64,000 nucleotides of DNA. Origin: JAWMQL01 sp033283165 (GTDB lineage: Bacteria; Pseudomonadota; Gammaproteobacteria; Pseudomonadales; Halieaceae). The DNA is taken from NCBI GenBank assembly GCA_033283165.1, contig JAWMQL010000002.1, positions 310,001-374,000 of the forward strand, read 5' to 3'. The notes beneath the pieces were generated by a model. The model saw only the letters and a program-made list of their open reading frames with translations. It was not told the origin of the DNA and ran no database searches. Positions within the stretch are counted from its first letter, which is position 1. Each line of letters starts with the position of its first letter. Positions 25,236-34,042 of this stretch are shown piece after piece. A program made the translations under genes and the position numbers.

Positions 25236-27584
25236 ATGTTAACTCCCCGTCGCCTGCTGAATTCAGCCGTTCTGGCTACTTCTCTCCCCGCCGGCCTCGC
25301 CACGGCCGCCTCACTCGAAGAAGTGTTGGTCACGGCACAGAAGCGGCAACAGTCCATCAACGATGTCGGTATCACCATGAATGCCTTCGACGCCAGGCAA
25401 CTGACTAATTTCGGGGTAACCAGGGCCGATGACCTCGAGGCCCTTGTGCCCGGTCTTACGATCACCAACTCGCAACCCGCGGGGGCCCCGGTCTACACCA
25501 TACGCGGCGTGGGCTTCAACGATTTCACCACTTCGGCGTCCAGCACTGTCGGTATATACACCGACACTACCAATGTGCCCTACCCCATCATGACGCGCGG
25601 GGTGCTCTTCGATCTCGAGCGGGTCGAGATACTGAAGGGACCGCAAGGGGATCTGTATGGGCGCAATACCACGGCAGGGACTATCAACTTCATCAGCAAC
25701 AAGCCCCGGGATGAATTCGAAGCTGGTGTAAAGCTCGGTTACGACAAGTTCGAGACGCTCGACCTGGAAGGTTACGTCAGCGGCCCGTTGACTGACACCA
25801 TGCGCGGGCGCCTGGCAGTAAAAAGTATCAGCTCCGACGGGTGGCAGGATAGCGTCAGCCGGCCGGGTGACGACTCCCTCGGTGAGCGCGACGAGTTGGC
25901 ACTGCGGGGCATCCTCGATATTGAACTGAGCGAAAACCTGAACGCCCTGATTACCGGCCGCTATTTCAGAGACCAGTCCGAAACTGTTGCCGCGACAGCG
26001 ACCGCCATAGGTGAAGGTTTTGACCAGTCCTCGCTGCCAGGGGACTTCGACGCCGAAGATGCGGACTGGTCCGAAGATCACCGCCCACAGAACGACAACG
26101 ACTCCAGGGCACTGGCCATAAACCTGACCTGGACCCTCGGCGATCTCACGCTTATCAGCCTCACGTCCTATGACGACTTCAGCCGCGATCGCGCACGATT
26201 CGACACTTCGGGAGTGAACTATGAAGACGCCAACATCACCAATTCCACGGACATCGAGGTCTTCAGCCAGGAATTCCGGGTGGAATCCACACTGGACTCA
26301 GGCCTGTACTGGACCACCGGGGTCTACTACAACGACGACCGTATCGAAGAGCAGTATCTTATGGAGTTCCGTGATTCTTTTGGACTGACCGGTGAGAGCC
26401 GCTACGAGCAGGACACAGAATCGCTGGCCCTGTACGGGCATGTAGAAATCCCGCTCGGAGAGGCCTTCCAGCTCACCCTGGGCGGACGTTACACGGAGGA
26501 GGAGCGCTCCTGGAGTGGTTGCACCTACGATACAGGCGACGGTCTGATGGCCGGCTTTTACAATTTTTTCGTGACGCCCACATTCCTGGAACCCCAGGGC
26601 TTCGACCCGCAACCGGTCGAGCCGGGTGGTTGCGCGGTTTTCAACGATGTACCGGACACAGCCGGATTCGGCGAATACGTGCCCTTTTCCGATACACTCG
26701 ACACCGAACAGGCCATGGGTAAAGTGTCGCTCAACTGGAACCTGAGTGACGACGTACTGTTGTTTGGCACCGTGTCGACCGGCTTCAAGTCCGGCGGCTA
26801 CAACGGCGCTATCGCCCTAAGTCACCAGCAGTTACAGCCCTACGACAAGGAGACGCTGACCTCCTATGAAATCGGCGTCAAATCGACACTGTTCAATGGT
26901 GCCATGCAGCTGAATGCCGCATGGTTCCTCTACGACTACGAAGACAAGCAGGAACTTACCACCTTCATCGCGCCGGTCGGCGGGGTAGTTGGCTTCGACA
27001 ACGTGCCCGAGAGCACGGTGCAGGGTGCCGAGTTGGAACTCCAGTGGGCGATTACCGACGGTCTGCGCTGGGACCTGGGCCTGGCCTACCTCGATACGGA
27101 GATCGACAAGTGGTCCGCGCGCTGCCCCGCTGGATTGCTTGGCGCACCGGTCGTACTGCCTCAGGGCTGCCCAATGGAGAGTCGCTATGGCAACGAGCTG
27201 TTCTATGACGCATCGGGTACAGCCCTCAACAATTCGCCGGAACTGCAGTTGATGTCTACCCTGTCCTACAGCTTTGACCTCGGCGCCAATTTGCGGGGCA
27301 CCATCGCCGCGGACGTGAGCTACAAAGAAGACAATATCGGCAGCATCGACGCCCCAACCTCTGACGCCAAGGCAGTACCCTTCTCCGGGTATCTGCCTGA
27401 CTACACGCTGGTTAACGCGCGCTTTACCGTGGCTGCCGCTGACGGCAACTGGTCGGCGATGTTCTGGGGCCGCAACATCACCGATGAGTACTACTGGCAC
27501 TCCACCAGTTCGAGCAACAGCACGGCGACGCGCATCAACGGAATGCCGGCAACCTACGGCATCACGCTGAGCAAAAACTGGTAG
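25236..27584 (+). CDS. TonB-dependent outer-membrane receptor
   Basis: A 782-residue receptor. It has a signal peptide ending near TAAS, a TonB-box-like EEVLVTAQK, a plug domain (DDLEALVPGLTITNSQ; VEILKGPQGDLYGRNTTAGT) and a 22-strand-type barrel ending in ITLSKNW with the terminal aromatic residue. CGGAG precedes the ATG. Sequence style is that of the iron/organic-compound receptors abundant in marine gammaproteobacteria. It heads an operon with PQQ dehydrogenase, amidohydrolase and MBL-fold genes, which favours an organic substrate over a siderophore. Confidence 0.88.
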   Translation: MLTPRRLLNSAVLATSLPAGLATAASLEEVLVTAQKRQQSINDVGITMNAFDARQLTNFGVTRADDLEALVPGLTITNSQPAGAPVYTIRGVGFNDFTTSASSTVGIYTDTTNVPYPIMTRGVLFDLERVEILKGPQGDLYGRNTTAGTINFISNKPRDEFEAGVKLGYDKFETLDLEGYVSGPLTDTMRGRLAVKSISSDGWQDSVSRPGDDSLGERDELALRGILDIELSENLNALITGRYFRDQSETVAATATAIGEGFDQSSLPGDFDAEDADWSEDHRPQNDNDSRALAINLTWTLGDLTLISLTSYDDFSRDRARFDTSGVNYEDANITNSTDIEVFSQEFRVESTLDSGLYWTTGVYYNDDRIEEQYLMEFRDSFGLTGESRYEQDTESLALYGHVEIPLGEAFQLTLGGRYTEEERSWSGCTYDTGDGLMAGFYNFFVTPTFLEPQGFDPQPVEPGGCAVFNDVPDTAGFGEYVPFSDTLDTEQAMGKVSLNWNLSDDVLLFGTVSTGFKSGGYNGAIALSHQQLQPYDKETLTSYEIGVKSTLFNGAMQLNAAWFLYDYEDKQELTTFIAPVGGVVGFDNVPESTVQGAELELQWAITDGLRWDLGLAYLDTEIDKWSARCPAGLLGAPVVLPQGCPMESRYGNELFYDASGTALNNSPELQLMSTLSYSFDLGANLRGTIAADVSYKEDNIGSIDAPTSDAKAVPFSGYLPDYTLVNARFTVAAADGNWSAMFWGRNITDEYYWHSTSSSNSTATRINGMPATYGITLSKNW

Positions 27585-27627
27585 CGCGTCACTGGCACAA
27601 CCGAGACTATCAGTCGACACTGAAACA

Positions 27628-29553
27628 ATGCCTGTCCTTCACCCTACATGGCCGCTGGGTCTTGCCTTGTTCCTGTGGACCGCCAGTCTCGAGGCGGCAG
27701 AGGCTAACTGGTCGGCCTATGGCGGGGGCCCAGCGGGGGAGCAGTACCACCCGGCCACCGACATCAATCCAGGCAACGTCGCGCAACTGGAAGTTGCCTG
27801 GGTATATCGCACGGGCGAATCGAGCGAAGGCTCGCAGGGAAACCCCGGTACACTGCTGCAGGTCACGCCAATTCAGTTCGAGGATTCTCTGCTATTGTGC
27901 ACGGCGCGCAATGACATCGTGGCGTTGGACGCCAGTACGGGACGAGAGCGCTGGCGCTATGCTGCCCAGGTGGCAAGGGACACCGCATTCTACGGTAGCC
28001 AGTACTGCCGGGGCGTGGCGCTGTGGGAGGGTCTCAAAACCGAAAGCCCCTGTTCTGCGCGGGTGTTCGAGGCGACCATCGATGGTGTGATTCACGCCGT
28101 CGACGCCCGCACTGGCCAGCGTTGCCGTGACTTCGGCAGTGACGGCAGGATCGACCTGAATGCCCTGGACTACCTCGGTCAGGGTCGCATCTTCAATACG
28201 TCACCGCCAGCCATTGCCAGAGACACGGTGATTGTCGGGGGCGCATTCTATGACAACAAACATGGCGACGCCCTCGACGGTCTCATTCGTGGTTTCGACG
28301 TTCGCAGCGGACGACTCAAGTGGTCCTGGAACCCTATTCCGCCGCACCTGAGCAAGTCCGTGGGGGGCGCCAATGCCTGGGCGCCGCTGGCCGTGGATAC
28401 CTCGCGCAACTGGGTGTTCATACCCACGGGCAGTCCAAGCTACGACGTGCTCGGTGTGAATCGCAAGGACCCGGTGCCGAAGGCGAACGCGGTGGTGGCA
28501 CTCGACGCCGAAACCGGCGAGTTCATCTGGTCGTTCCAGACCGTGCACCATGATCTCTGGGATTACGACCTGGCCTCAATGCCCACGTTAACCACCATCG
28601 ACTGGCAGGGTAAGCCTCGCGACGTCGTGGTGCAGGGCACCAAGCAGGGCTTCGTTTACGTGCTCGACCGGGACACCGGCGAACCGGTGTTCCCCGTCGA
28701 GGACAAACCCGTTCCGACCTCGGATGTTCCCGGTGAGTTGGCGTCACCTACCCAGCCTGTTCCGACCAGACCGCCACCGCTGACCTCTCAACGTATTACG
28801 GCGGATGAGGCCTGGGGGCCGCTGCTGTTCGACCGGTTGAGCTGCCGGAAAAAGCTGGCGGCCTTGCACAACGAAGGGCTGTTTACCCCGCCCAGCTTGC
28901 AGGGCTCAGTTCTGCACCCCTCCTTTCTCGGTGGTATAAACTGGGGCGGAATCGCGATCGATCCGCAGCGACAACTGGCTGTGGTGAATTCCGCCAATCT
29001 GGTCGCATCCGTCACCCTGATTCCACGTACCGAGTACGAACCCAAAAAACACCTGCCCGAGGGTTTCTCGTTCTACGAAATGCGCGGTGCCCCCTATGTC
29101 CTGGTACGCGGCGTGCTACGCTCGCCGACCGGCGCACCCTGCAATCCGCCACCCTGGGGCCGACTGACCGCCATTGACCTGAGATCGGGAGAGTTCGCCT
29201 GGCAGGTGCCCTTCGGTCGTGCGGTGATCGCCGGACTGCGCACGCCCGAGCAGTGGGGCGCGCCCAACCAGGGTGGGCCACTGGTAACGGGAGGCGGGCT
29301 TGTATTTATTGCCGCCAGCCCGGACCCCTATCTGCGCGCCTACGACATCCGCACCGGCCACTTGCTGTGGGAAGGCGAGTTGCCGGTACCGGCATTCGCT
29401 TCACCGATGACGTACCGGGATGCGAGCGGTCGACAGCTCGTGGTGATTGCGGCAGGTGGGAGCGCGGGCTTCGAAACGGACCTGGACGATGCGATCATTG
29501 CCTTCGCATTACCCGGGCCGGTTAAACAACATTCGCGAGGAGAGCTAGAGTGA
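27628..29553 (+). CDS. PQQ-dependent dehydrogenase (glucose-dehydrogenase-like, soluble periplasmic form)
   Basis: A 641-residue exported quinoprotein. After the signal peptide (LGLALFLWTASLEAAEA) comes the eight-blade propeller typical of PQQ dehydrogenases: WSAYGGGPAGEQYHPATDIN, GGANAWAPLAVDTSR, VHHDLWDYDLASMPTL and GQPW-like docking segments. It lacks the N-terminal membrane domain of Gcd. It would oxidise an alcohol or sugar hydroxyl in the periplasm. Its stop overlaps the next start as GTGA. Confidence 0.85.
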   Translation: MPVLHPTWPLGLALFLWTASLEAAEANWSAYGGGPAGEQYHPATDINPGNVAQLEVAWVYRTGESSEGSQGNPGTLLQVTPIQFEDSLLLCTARNDIVALDASTGRERWRYAAQVARDTAFYGSQYCRGVALWEGLKTESPCSARVFEATIDGVIHAVDARTGQRCRDFGSDGRIDLNALDYLGQGRIFNTSPPAIARDTVIVGGAFYDNKHGDALDGLIRGFDVRSGRLKWSWNPIPPHLSKSVGGANAWAPLAVDTSRNWVFIPTGSPSYDVLGVNRKDPVPKANAVVALDAETGEFIWSFQTVHHDLWDYDLASMPTLTTIDWQGKPRDVVVQGTKQGFVYVLDRDTGEPVFPVEDKPVPTSDVPGELASPTQPVPTRPPPLTSQRITADEAWGPLLFDRLSCRKKLAALHNEGLFTPPSLQGSVLHPSFLGGINWGGIAIDPQRQLAVVNSANLVASVTLIPRTEYEPKKHLPEGFSFYEMRGAPYVLVRGVLRSPTGAPCNPPPWGRLTAIDLRSGEFAWQVPFGRAVIAGLRTPEQWGAPNQGGPLVTGGGLVFIAASPDPYLRAYDIRTGHLLWEGELPVPAFASPMTYRDASGRQLVVIAAGGSAGFETDLDDAIIAFALPGPVKQHSRGELE

Positions 29554-31259
29554 GGTGCCTGATTACATCCGTGGCCCTGGTCTGTACTGCGACGATTTCT
29601 GTCGCGGCGCCGGATGCCATATTTTTGAATGGAAACATCTATCCCGAGGCCAGCCACGCCGTCAAATTCGAGGCGATGGCGGTCGATGGCGACCGGGTCC
29701 TGACATTGGGTAACGGCGCGTCGGTGAAGGCGCTCGCGGGGCCGGAAACGCGGGTCGTGGATCTCGGCGGACGTACCGTGCTGCCAGGTTTCAATGATCA
29801 GCATGTGCATCCACTGGGTGCGGGTGTTGAGGATATGGGTTGCCACATCGAGCAGGGTTCAACCCTTGCACAGTTGCTCGCAAATTTATCCGAGTGTGTG
29901 GCATCGACACCCAAAGGGCAATGGATCAAAGGGGCCCAGTGGGATGCATCCAGTCTGGGTGAGACACCACAGGCCAGTTCGCTGGACAGGGTGTCGCCAG
30001 ATCACCCGGTGATCTTGACTGACACCAGCGGGCACAGCATCTGGGCCAACTCACTTGCAATGAAGCTGGCCGATATTACCCGTGAGGTGGAGTCCCCCAG
30101 GGGAGGCGTGGTGGAACGCCTCCCCGATGGCAGCCCATCGGGTGTCTTTCGCGAGTCGGCCATCGCCCTGGTCTCCCGCGCGGCGCCACGCTTAGGTGCC
30201 GAAGAATTGAAGCATGCACTGTCACATTCCCTGCAGGAAATGGCACGCTACGGGATTACGAGCTATTCCGAGGCGGCGGTGGGCTATCTGAGCGGCGTGG
30301 AGGCCGAGATGACTGTACTCAAGGCCTACGCCGATGAAACCGGCATTCCTTTGCGGGCGCGAGCCTGCCTGACCTGGAGTCCCGCCACCGGGTTGAAGGA
30401 GCCCGATATCGACAGCCTCATTGCAGAACGCAACCTGTGGCAGGCCGACCACCTCAACGTCGATTGCATCAAGATCTTCCTCGACGGCGTGCCCACCGAC
30501 AGCCACACCGCTGCGATGCTGGCTCCTTACGTGGACAAGGTACCCGGCCGCGATGCCGGACAGGAGGACATCGGCATCACCATGGTGCCGCAGGATGAAC
30601 TGAACGAGGCGACGGCTCGTTTCGACGCCATGGGGCTCTCGGTAAAATATCATGCGGCGGGCGATGCGGCTGTGCGTGCGGGGCTGAACGCCATAGAGTA
30701 TGCGCGCCGGGTCAACGGTGCCTATGGCCCCCTGCACGCTGTCGGTCACGCTACTTTTGTTACCCGGGAAGACCTGGAACGGGCTCGGGATATCGGAGCG
30801 ACCATCGAAATGTCGCCCTACCTGTTCAGCCCCACCCCCATCAACGACAGCATAACGACTGCAGTGGGGGAGCCGCGCATCACTCGCGCGTGGCCGGTCA
30901 GGGATGCGATTGATTCGGGTGCCCTGGTGGTCATTGGTTCTGACTGGGCGGTGGTGCCCTCGGTCAACCCGTGGATAGCGATCGAAACGCTGATCACCCG
31001 CGAGCGACCCGGTGGCAGCCAGGATACCTTCTACGGCACCAGCCAGCGCATCACGCTGGAGGAGGCTCTGGCCATGCTGACAATCAACGCCGCCCGCCAC
31101 CTGGGGCGGGACCACGAGTTGGGGCGGCTGCTTCCCGGGTACCTGGCTGATTTCATCGTCATCGACCGGGACCCCTGGAAGACGCCCGTGCGGGAACTGC
31201 ACAAGGTCAATGTCGAGATGACGATAGTCGGTGGAAGGGAGGTCTACAGCAATGAATAA
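29550..31259 (+). CDS. Exported amidohydrolase (YtcJ-like)
   Basis: A 569-residue amidohydrolase of the YtcJ type with a signal peptide (LITSVALVCTATISVAA). Metal-site motifs are visible: DQHVHPLG near residue 90, KYHAAGDAA, AVGHATFV and VVIGSDWAV. The GTG start overlaps the PQQ dehydrogenase stop by 4 bases, and its end overlaps the MBL gene by 8. It probably hydrolyses an amide, ester or lactam bond of the operon's substrate; identity unknown. Confidence 0.83.
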   Translation: MRCLITSVALVCTATISVAAPDAIFLNGNIYPEASHAVKFEAMAVDGDRVLTLGNGASVKALAGPETRVVDLGGRTVLPGFNDQHVHPLGAGVEDMGCHIEQGSTLAQLLANLSECVASTPKGQWIKGAQWDASSLGETPQASSLDRVSPDHPVILTDTSGHSIWANSLAMKLADITREVESPRGGVVERLPDGSPSGVFRESAIALVSRAAPRLGAEELKHALSHSLQEMARYGITSYSEAAVGYLSGVEAEMTVLKAYADETGIPLRARACLTWSPATGLKEPDIDSLIAERNLWQADHLNVDCIKIFLDGVPTDSHTAAMLAPYVDKVPGRDAGQEDIGITMVPQDELNEATARFDAMGLSVKYHAAGDAAVRAGLNAIEYARRVNGAYGPLHAVGHATFVTREDLERARDIGATIEMSPYLFSPTPINDSITTAVGEPRITRAWPVRDAIDSGALVVIGSDWAVVPSVNPWIAIETLITRERPGGSQDTFYGTSQRITLEEALAMLTINAARHLGRDHELGRLLPGYLADFIVIDRDPWKTPVRELHKVNVEMTIVGGREVYSNE

Positions 31260-32166
31260 GGTACTGCGGGAGCGGGCGTCTGAACTGGCCGTGGTGAGCG
31301 CGTTAGCCATGACCTGGTCGCAGGCAACCCTCGCCCAGCAATCGGATCTATCAGCCGTGGAGATTTCGGCGCAGCAGATTCGCGATGGGATCTACCTGCT
31401 GATGGGCGCAGGTGGCAATCTGGGGCTATTGGTGGGCGAAGACGGCGTACTGCTGATAGACGATGAGTTGGAACCCCTGGCACCCAAGGTAGTAGCGGCC
31501 GTGGACAATCTGGCGAAGCATCCCGTGGATTTCGTGATCAATACCCATTGGCACTTCGATCATGTCGGGGGAAACCCGACCTTCAGCGCGCAGGGCGCTG
31601 TGGTGATTGCCCACGAGGAGGCCAGACGCCGGATGCAGGCCGGGCAATTCCTGCCCGCTTTCCAGATGCAGATTCCGCCGGCAGTCCCCGCAGAATTACC
31701 GGTGGTCACCTTCGGCGATGCCATCGCCCTGCACGTCAACGGACAAACCGTCGAGGTGGTGCATCCCGCACCCGCACACACCGACGGTGACGCCATGGTG
31801 TTCATGACCGAGGCCAATGTTGTGCACATGGGCGACCTGTACTGGAACGGGATGTATCCGCTGGTGGACGCAGCCAGTGGCGGCAGTCTCAAGGGGATGA
31901 TCGAGGGCGTGGCCTTCGCCCTGGAACGCATGGATGAATCCACGGCCGTGATTCCCGGCCATGGCCCCTTGAGCAACAAGGCTGAATTGATTGCCTACCA
32001 TGCCATGTTGAAGCTGACCCAACAACGGCTGGAGCAGCTGAAACGCCAGGGCAAGAGCGCTTCAGAAGCGGTCGCCGCCAAACCAACTGCCGACCTCGAT
32101 TCACAGTGGGGACAGGGACTGTTTGACGGTGACACCTGGGTACGGATGCTCTACTCTGCCATGTAG
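31252..32166 (+). CDS. Exported MBL-fold metallo-hydrolase
   Basis: A 304-residue metallo-beta-lactamase-fold enzyme with a signal peptide (ALAMTWSQATLAQQ). The metal motif HWHFDHVGG is intact, followed by HPAPAHTDGD, VVHMGDLYWNG and VIPGHGPLS. The ATG at 31252 overlaps the amidohydrolase stop. Likely a hydrolase of a lactone, ester or thioester in the pathway. It is the last clear member of the TetR-controlled operon. Confidence 0.85.
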   Translation: MNKVLRERASELAVVSALAMTWSQATLAQQSDLSAVEISAQQIRDGIYLLMGAGGNLGLLVGEDGVLLIDDELEPLAPKVVAAVDNLAKHPVDFVINTHWHFDHVGGNPTFSAQGAVVIAHEEARRRMQAGQFLPAFQMQIPPAVPAELPVVTFGDAIALHVNGQTVEVVHPAPAHTDGDAMVFMTEANVVHMGDLYWNGMYPLVDAASGGSLKGMIEGVAFALERMDESTAVIPGHGPLSNKAELIAYHAMLKLTQQRLEQLKRQGKSASEAVAAKPTADLDSQWGQGLFDGDTWVRMLYSAM

Positions 32167-32188
32167 AGTACTGCGGGTGAGTCTTGTT

Positions 32189-32662
32189 ATGACCGTCAGC
32201 TTCGAGTTCGAGCACGAGATCGATACGGTCCAGCAGCTGCTGACCGATCCCGAATTCCTGTCAGAGCGCCTGATGGCACTGGGAGAAGACGAACCGGACA
32301 TCGAGGTGAGACGGCGCGGCGGTAAGGTCACGCTGACTCTGCAGCGCGCTGCGCGGCGGGACCTGCCCAAGGTGGCCGCCAAAATCATCGGCGAGGTTCA
32401 GCGCTTCGAGATGACAGAGCGATGGCAGGCCGATGGCGACAGCTGGACGGGTGACTACCATATCGACGTGGTGGGTGCGCCGGTCGAGATCGACGCCCGG
32501 TTCGAACTGGTCCCTACCGAGGGTGGCTGCCTGTATACCATCGACCACAAACCCAGGGCCCGGCTACCCGTGGTCGGCAAGACCCTGGAAAAATTCCTGG
32601 TCAAGCAAACCGCCGAGGGCTGTGAGCGGGAGCTGCACTACCTCGCCGAGGCGCTGGACTGA
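32189..32662 (+). CDS. DUF2505 (SRPBCC-like) protein
   Basis: A 157-residue protein starting MTVSFEFEHEIDTVQQLLTD and matching the DUF2505 pattern (GGKVTLTLQRAARRDLP; TIDHKPRARLPVVGKTLEKF). The fold is likely a START-type hydrophobic ligand cup. The ATG at 32189 has only a weak ribosome site; a GTG at 32177 is an alternative. It follows the MBL gene by 22 bases and ends convergently with the next gene. Confidence 0.72.
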   Translation: MTVSFEFEHEIDTVQQLLTDPEFLSERLMALGEDEPDIEVRRRGGKVTLTLQRAARRDLPKVAAKIIGEVQRFEMTERWQADGDSWTGDYHIDVVGAPVEIDARFELVPTEGGCLYTIDHKPRARLPVVGKTLEKFLVKQTAEGCERELHYLAEALD

Positions 32663-32684
32663 AGCCCGCGCACTGGTCTCTACA

Positions 32685-33353
32685 CTACTTCAATGTGCCG
32701 CTGACAGACGCGGTCATGTCCGTGCGCGATCTGGTCAGGCCAGAACCACCGTACTGGGTCATGACCATGCTGCCCTCGAACGACATCAGGTCGTCGCTGA
32801 ACACGAAGTTCAGCTTCAGGCCTTCCAGGGCCGTGTTGGTGCCGAGGAACGCCGAGCACCCCGTTTTGGCAAACATGCCCGAGACCTTCTCACACGCCGG
32901 CTCGCTGGCCTGGGTGATCGTGGAGGCGCCCCCCGCATCCCGCTCAGCGGGCTTTACGCGATAACGCAGGGTACGGGTGGCGGCATCCCAGGTCGCCGTA
33001 CCCTCCATGTGGTGCGCGAAATCGTGGAATATCTGCCGCGTCACGCCACCCATGCTGCCGGCATCGGTGATCGTGAAATAGTTGCCGAACACGGCTGAGC
33101 CAGCGAAGTCGACCTCACCGGGCCGCGCGTCATCCCAGGTGAAAGACCACTCGCCACTGAAGGGGAAAGGCCCGTGCCCGGCCGAGGGATCCGCACCATC
33201 GGGCCAGAGCTTTACAACCGTGGTCGTGGCGGCCTCGGTCTCGACCCGGTCGATCGCACCCTGTGCCACGCCGGAGAGCGTCCGGGGATCAGATATGGCT
33301 GGCGAGGACGCCAGCACTGCCAGCACCGGGACGACAGCGCTTGTGTACGACAT
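32685..33353 (-). CDS. Exported protein of unknown function
   Basis: A 222-residue protein starting MSYTSAVVPVLAVLASSPAI, a signal peptide, with AGGAG eight bases before the ATG. The mature part is predicted beta-rich with two cysteines (EPACEKVSG, KTGCSAF). I recognise no family. It is convergent with the DUF2505 gene and stands alone. Confidence 0.65.
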   Translation of the reverse strand: MSYTSAVVPVLAVLASSPAISDPRTLSGVAQGAIDRVETEAATTTVVKLWPDGADPSAGHGPFPFSGEWSFTWDDARPGEVDFAGSAVFGNYFTITDAGSMGGVTRQIFHDFAHHMEGTATWDAATRTLRYRVKPAERDAGGASTITQASEPACEKVSGMFAKTGCSAFLGTNTALEGLKLNFVFSDDLMSFEGSMVMTQYGGSGLTRSRTDMTASVSGTLK

Positions 33354-33558
33354 AACGTTTACTCCTGCTGATCCTGTAATTGCCGCGGCGTGGATACCGC
33401 GCCCGACACGGCGAGTATAGTCCAGGATGCAGGGCGCCAACCCTGGTCAGCCCAGTGTACTGAAAGTCTTCGGAATTAAGTAAACTGTCCCCGAATTGTG
33501 GGCCCTTCCGCCGCACCCCGGCAAGGGTCGGCCGACTATCCATCACCCGGAGTCCTGC

Positions 33559-33987
33559 ATGACGACACGAATGACCACCGACGAGCGGGAAGCCTTCCTC
33601 GCCGCTGTTCACGTTGCCGTCGTCGCCATTCCCGAGCCTGGCCGTGGCCCGCTCACCGCCCCGGTCTGGTACTGGTACGAGCCCGGCGGCGACCTCTGGT
33701 TTGAAACCCAGCCGGATTCGCGCAAGGGCCGCCTGCTGCAGGTCGGTACCCGCATCAGCCTCTGTGTGCAGGACGAAAACCCGCCCTATGCCTATGTCAG
33801 TGTGGAGGGGCCCATCATCGAAATCGCCGAGGAAGACCGGAATCTCCACGAGATTCCCATGGCCGTGCGCTACCTCGGCGAACAGGGCGGCCGCGACTAT
33901 ATCGCCAGCCTGACCCCATCCGACTGGAAGCGCTACATCATGCGTCCCGAGCGCTGGCGGACCCTGGACGGGTCAAAGGGGACCTGA
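33559..33987 (+). CDS. Pyridoxamine 5'-phosphate oxidase-family protein
   Basis: A 142-residue PPOX-class split-barrel protein. It starts MTTRMTTDEREAFLAAVHVA and has the strand pattern VAVVAIPEPGRGPLTAPVWY, GDLWFETQPDSRKGRLLQVG and RISLCVQDENPPYAYVSVEG. Such proteins bind FMN, F420 or heme; nothing here decides which. It is followed after 55 bases by sppA. Confidence 0.8.
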   Translation: MTTRMTTDEREAFLAAVHVAVVAIPEPGRGPLTAPVWYWYEPGGDLWFETQPDSRKGRLLQVGTRISLCVQDENPPYAYVSVEGPIIEIAEEDRNLHEIPMAVRYLGEQGGRDYIASLTPSDWKRYIMRPERWRTLDGSKGT

Positions 33988-34042
33988 TGTTGGCCGATTC
34001 TTGTGTCATCATGGGCCCGGTTGACGGATCCCGGGGTACTAC

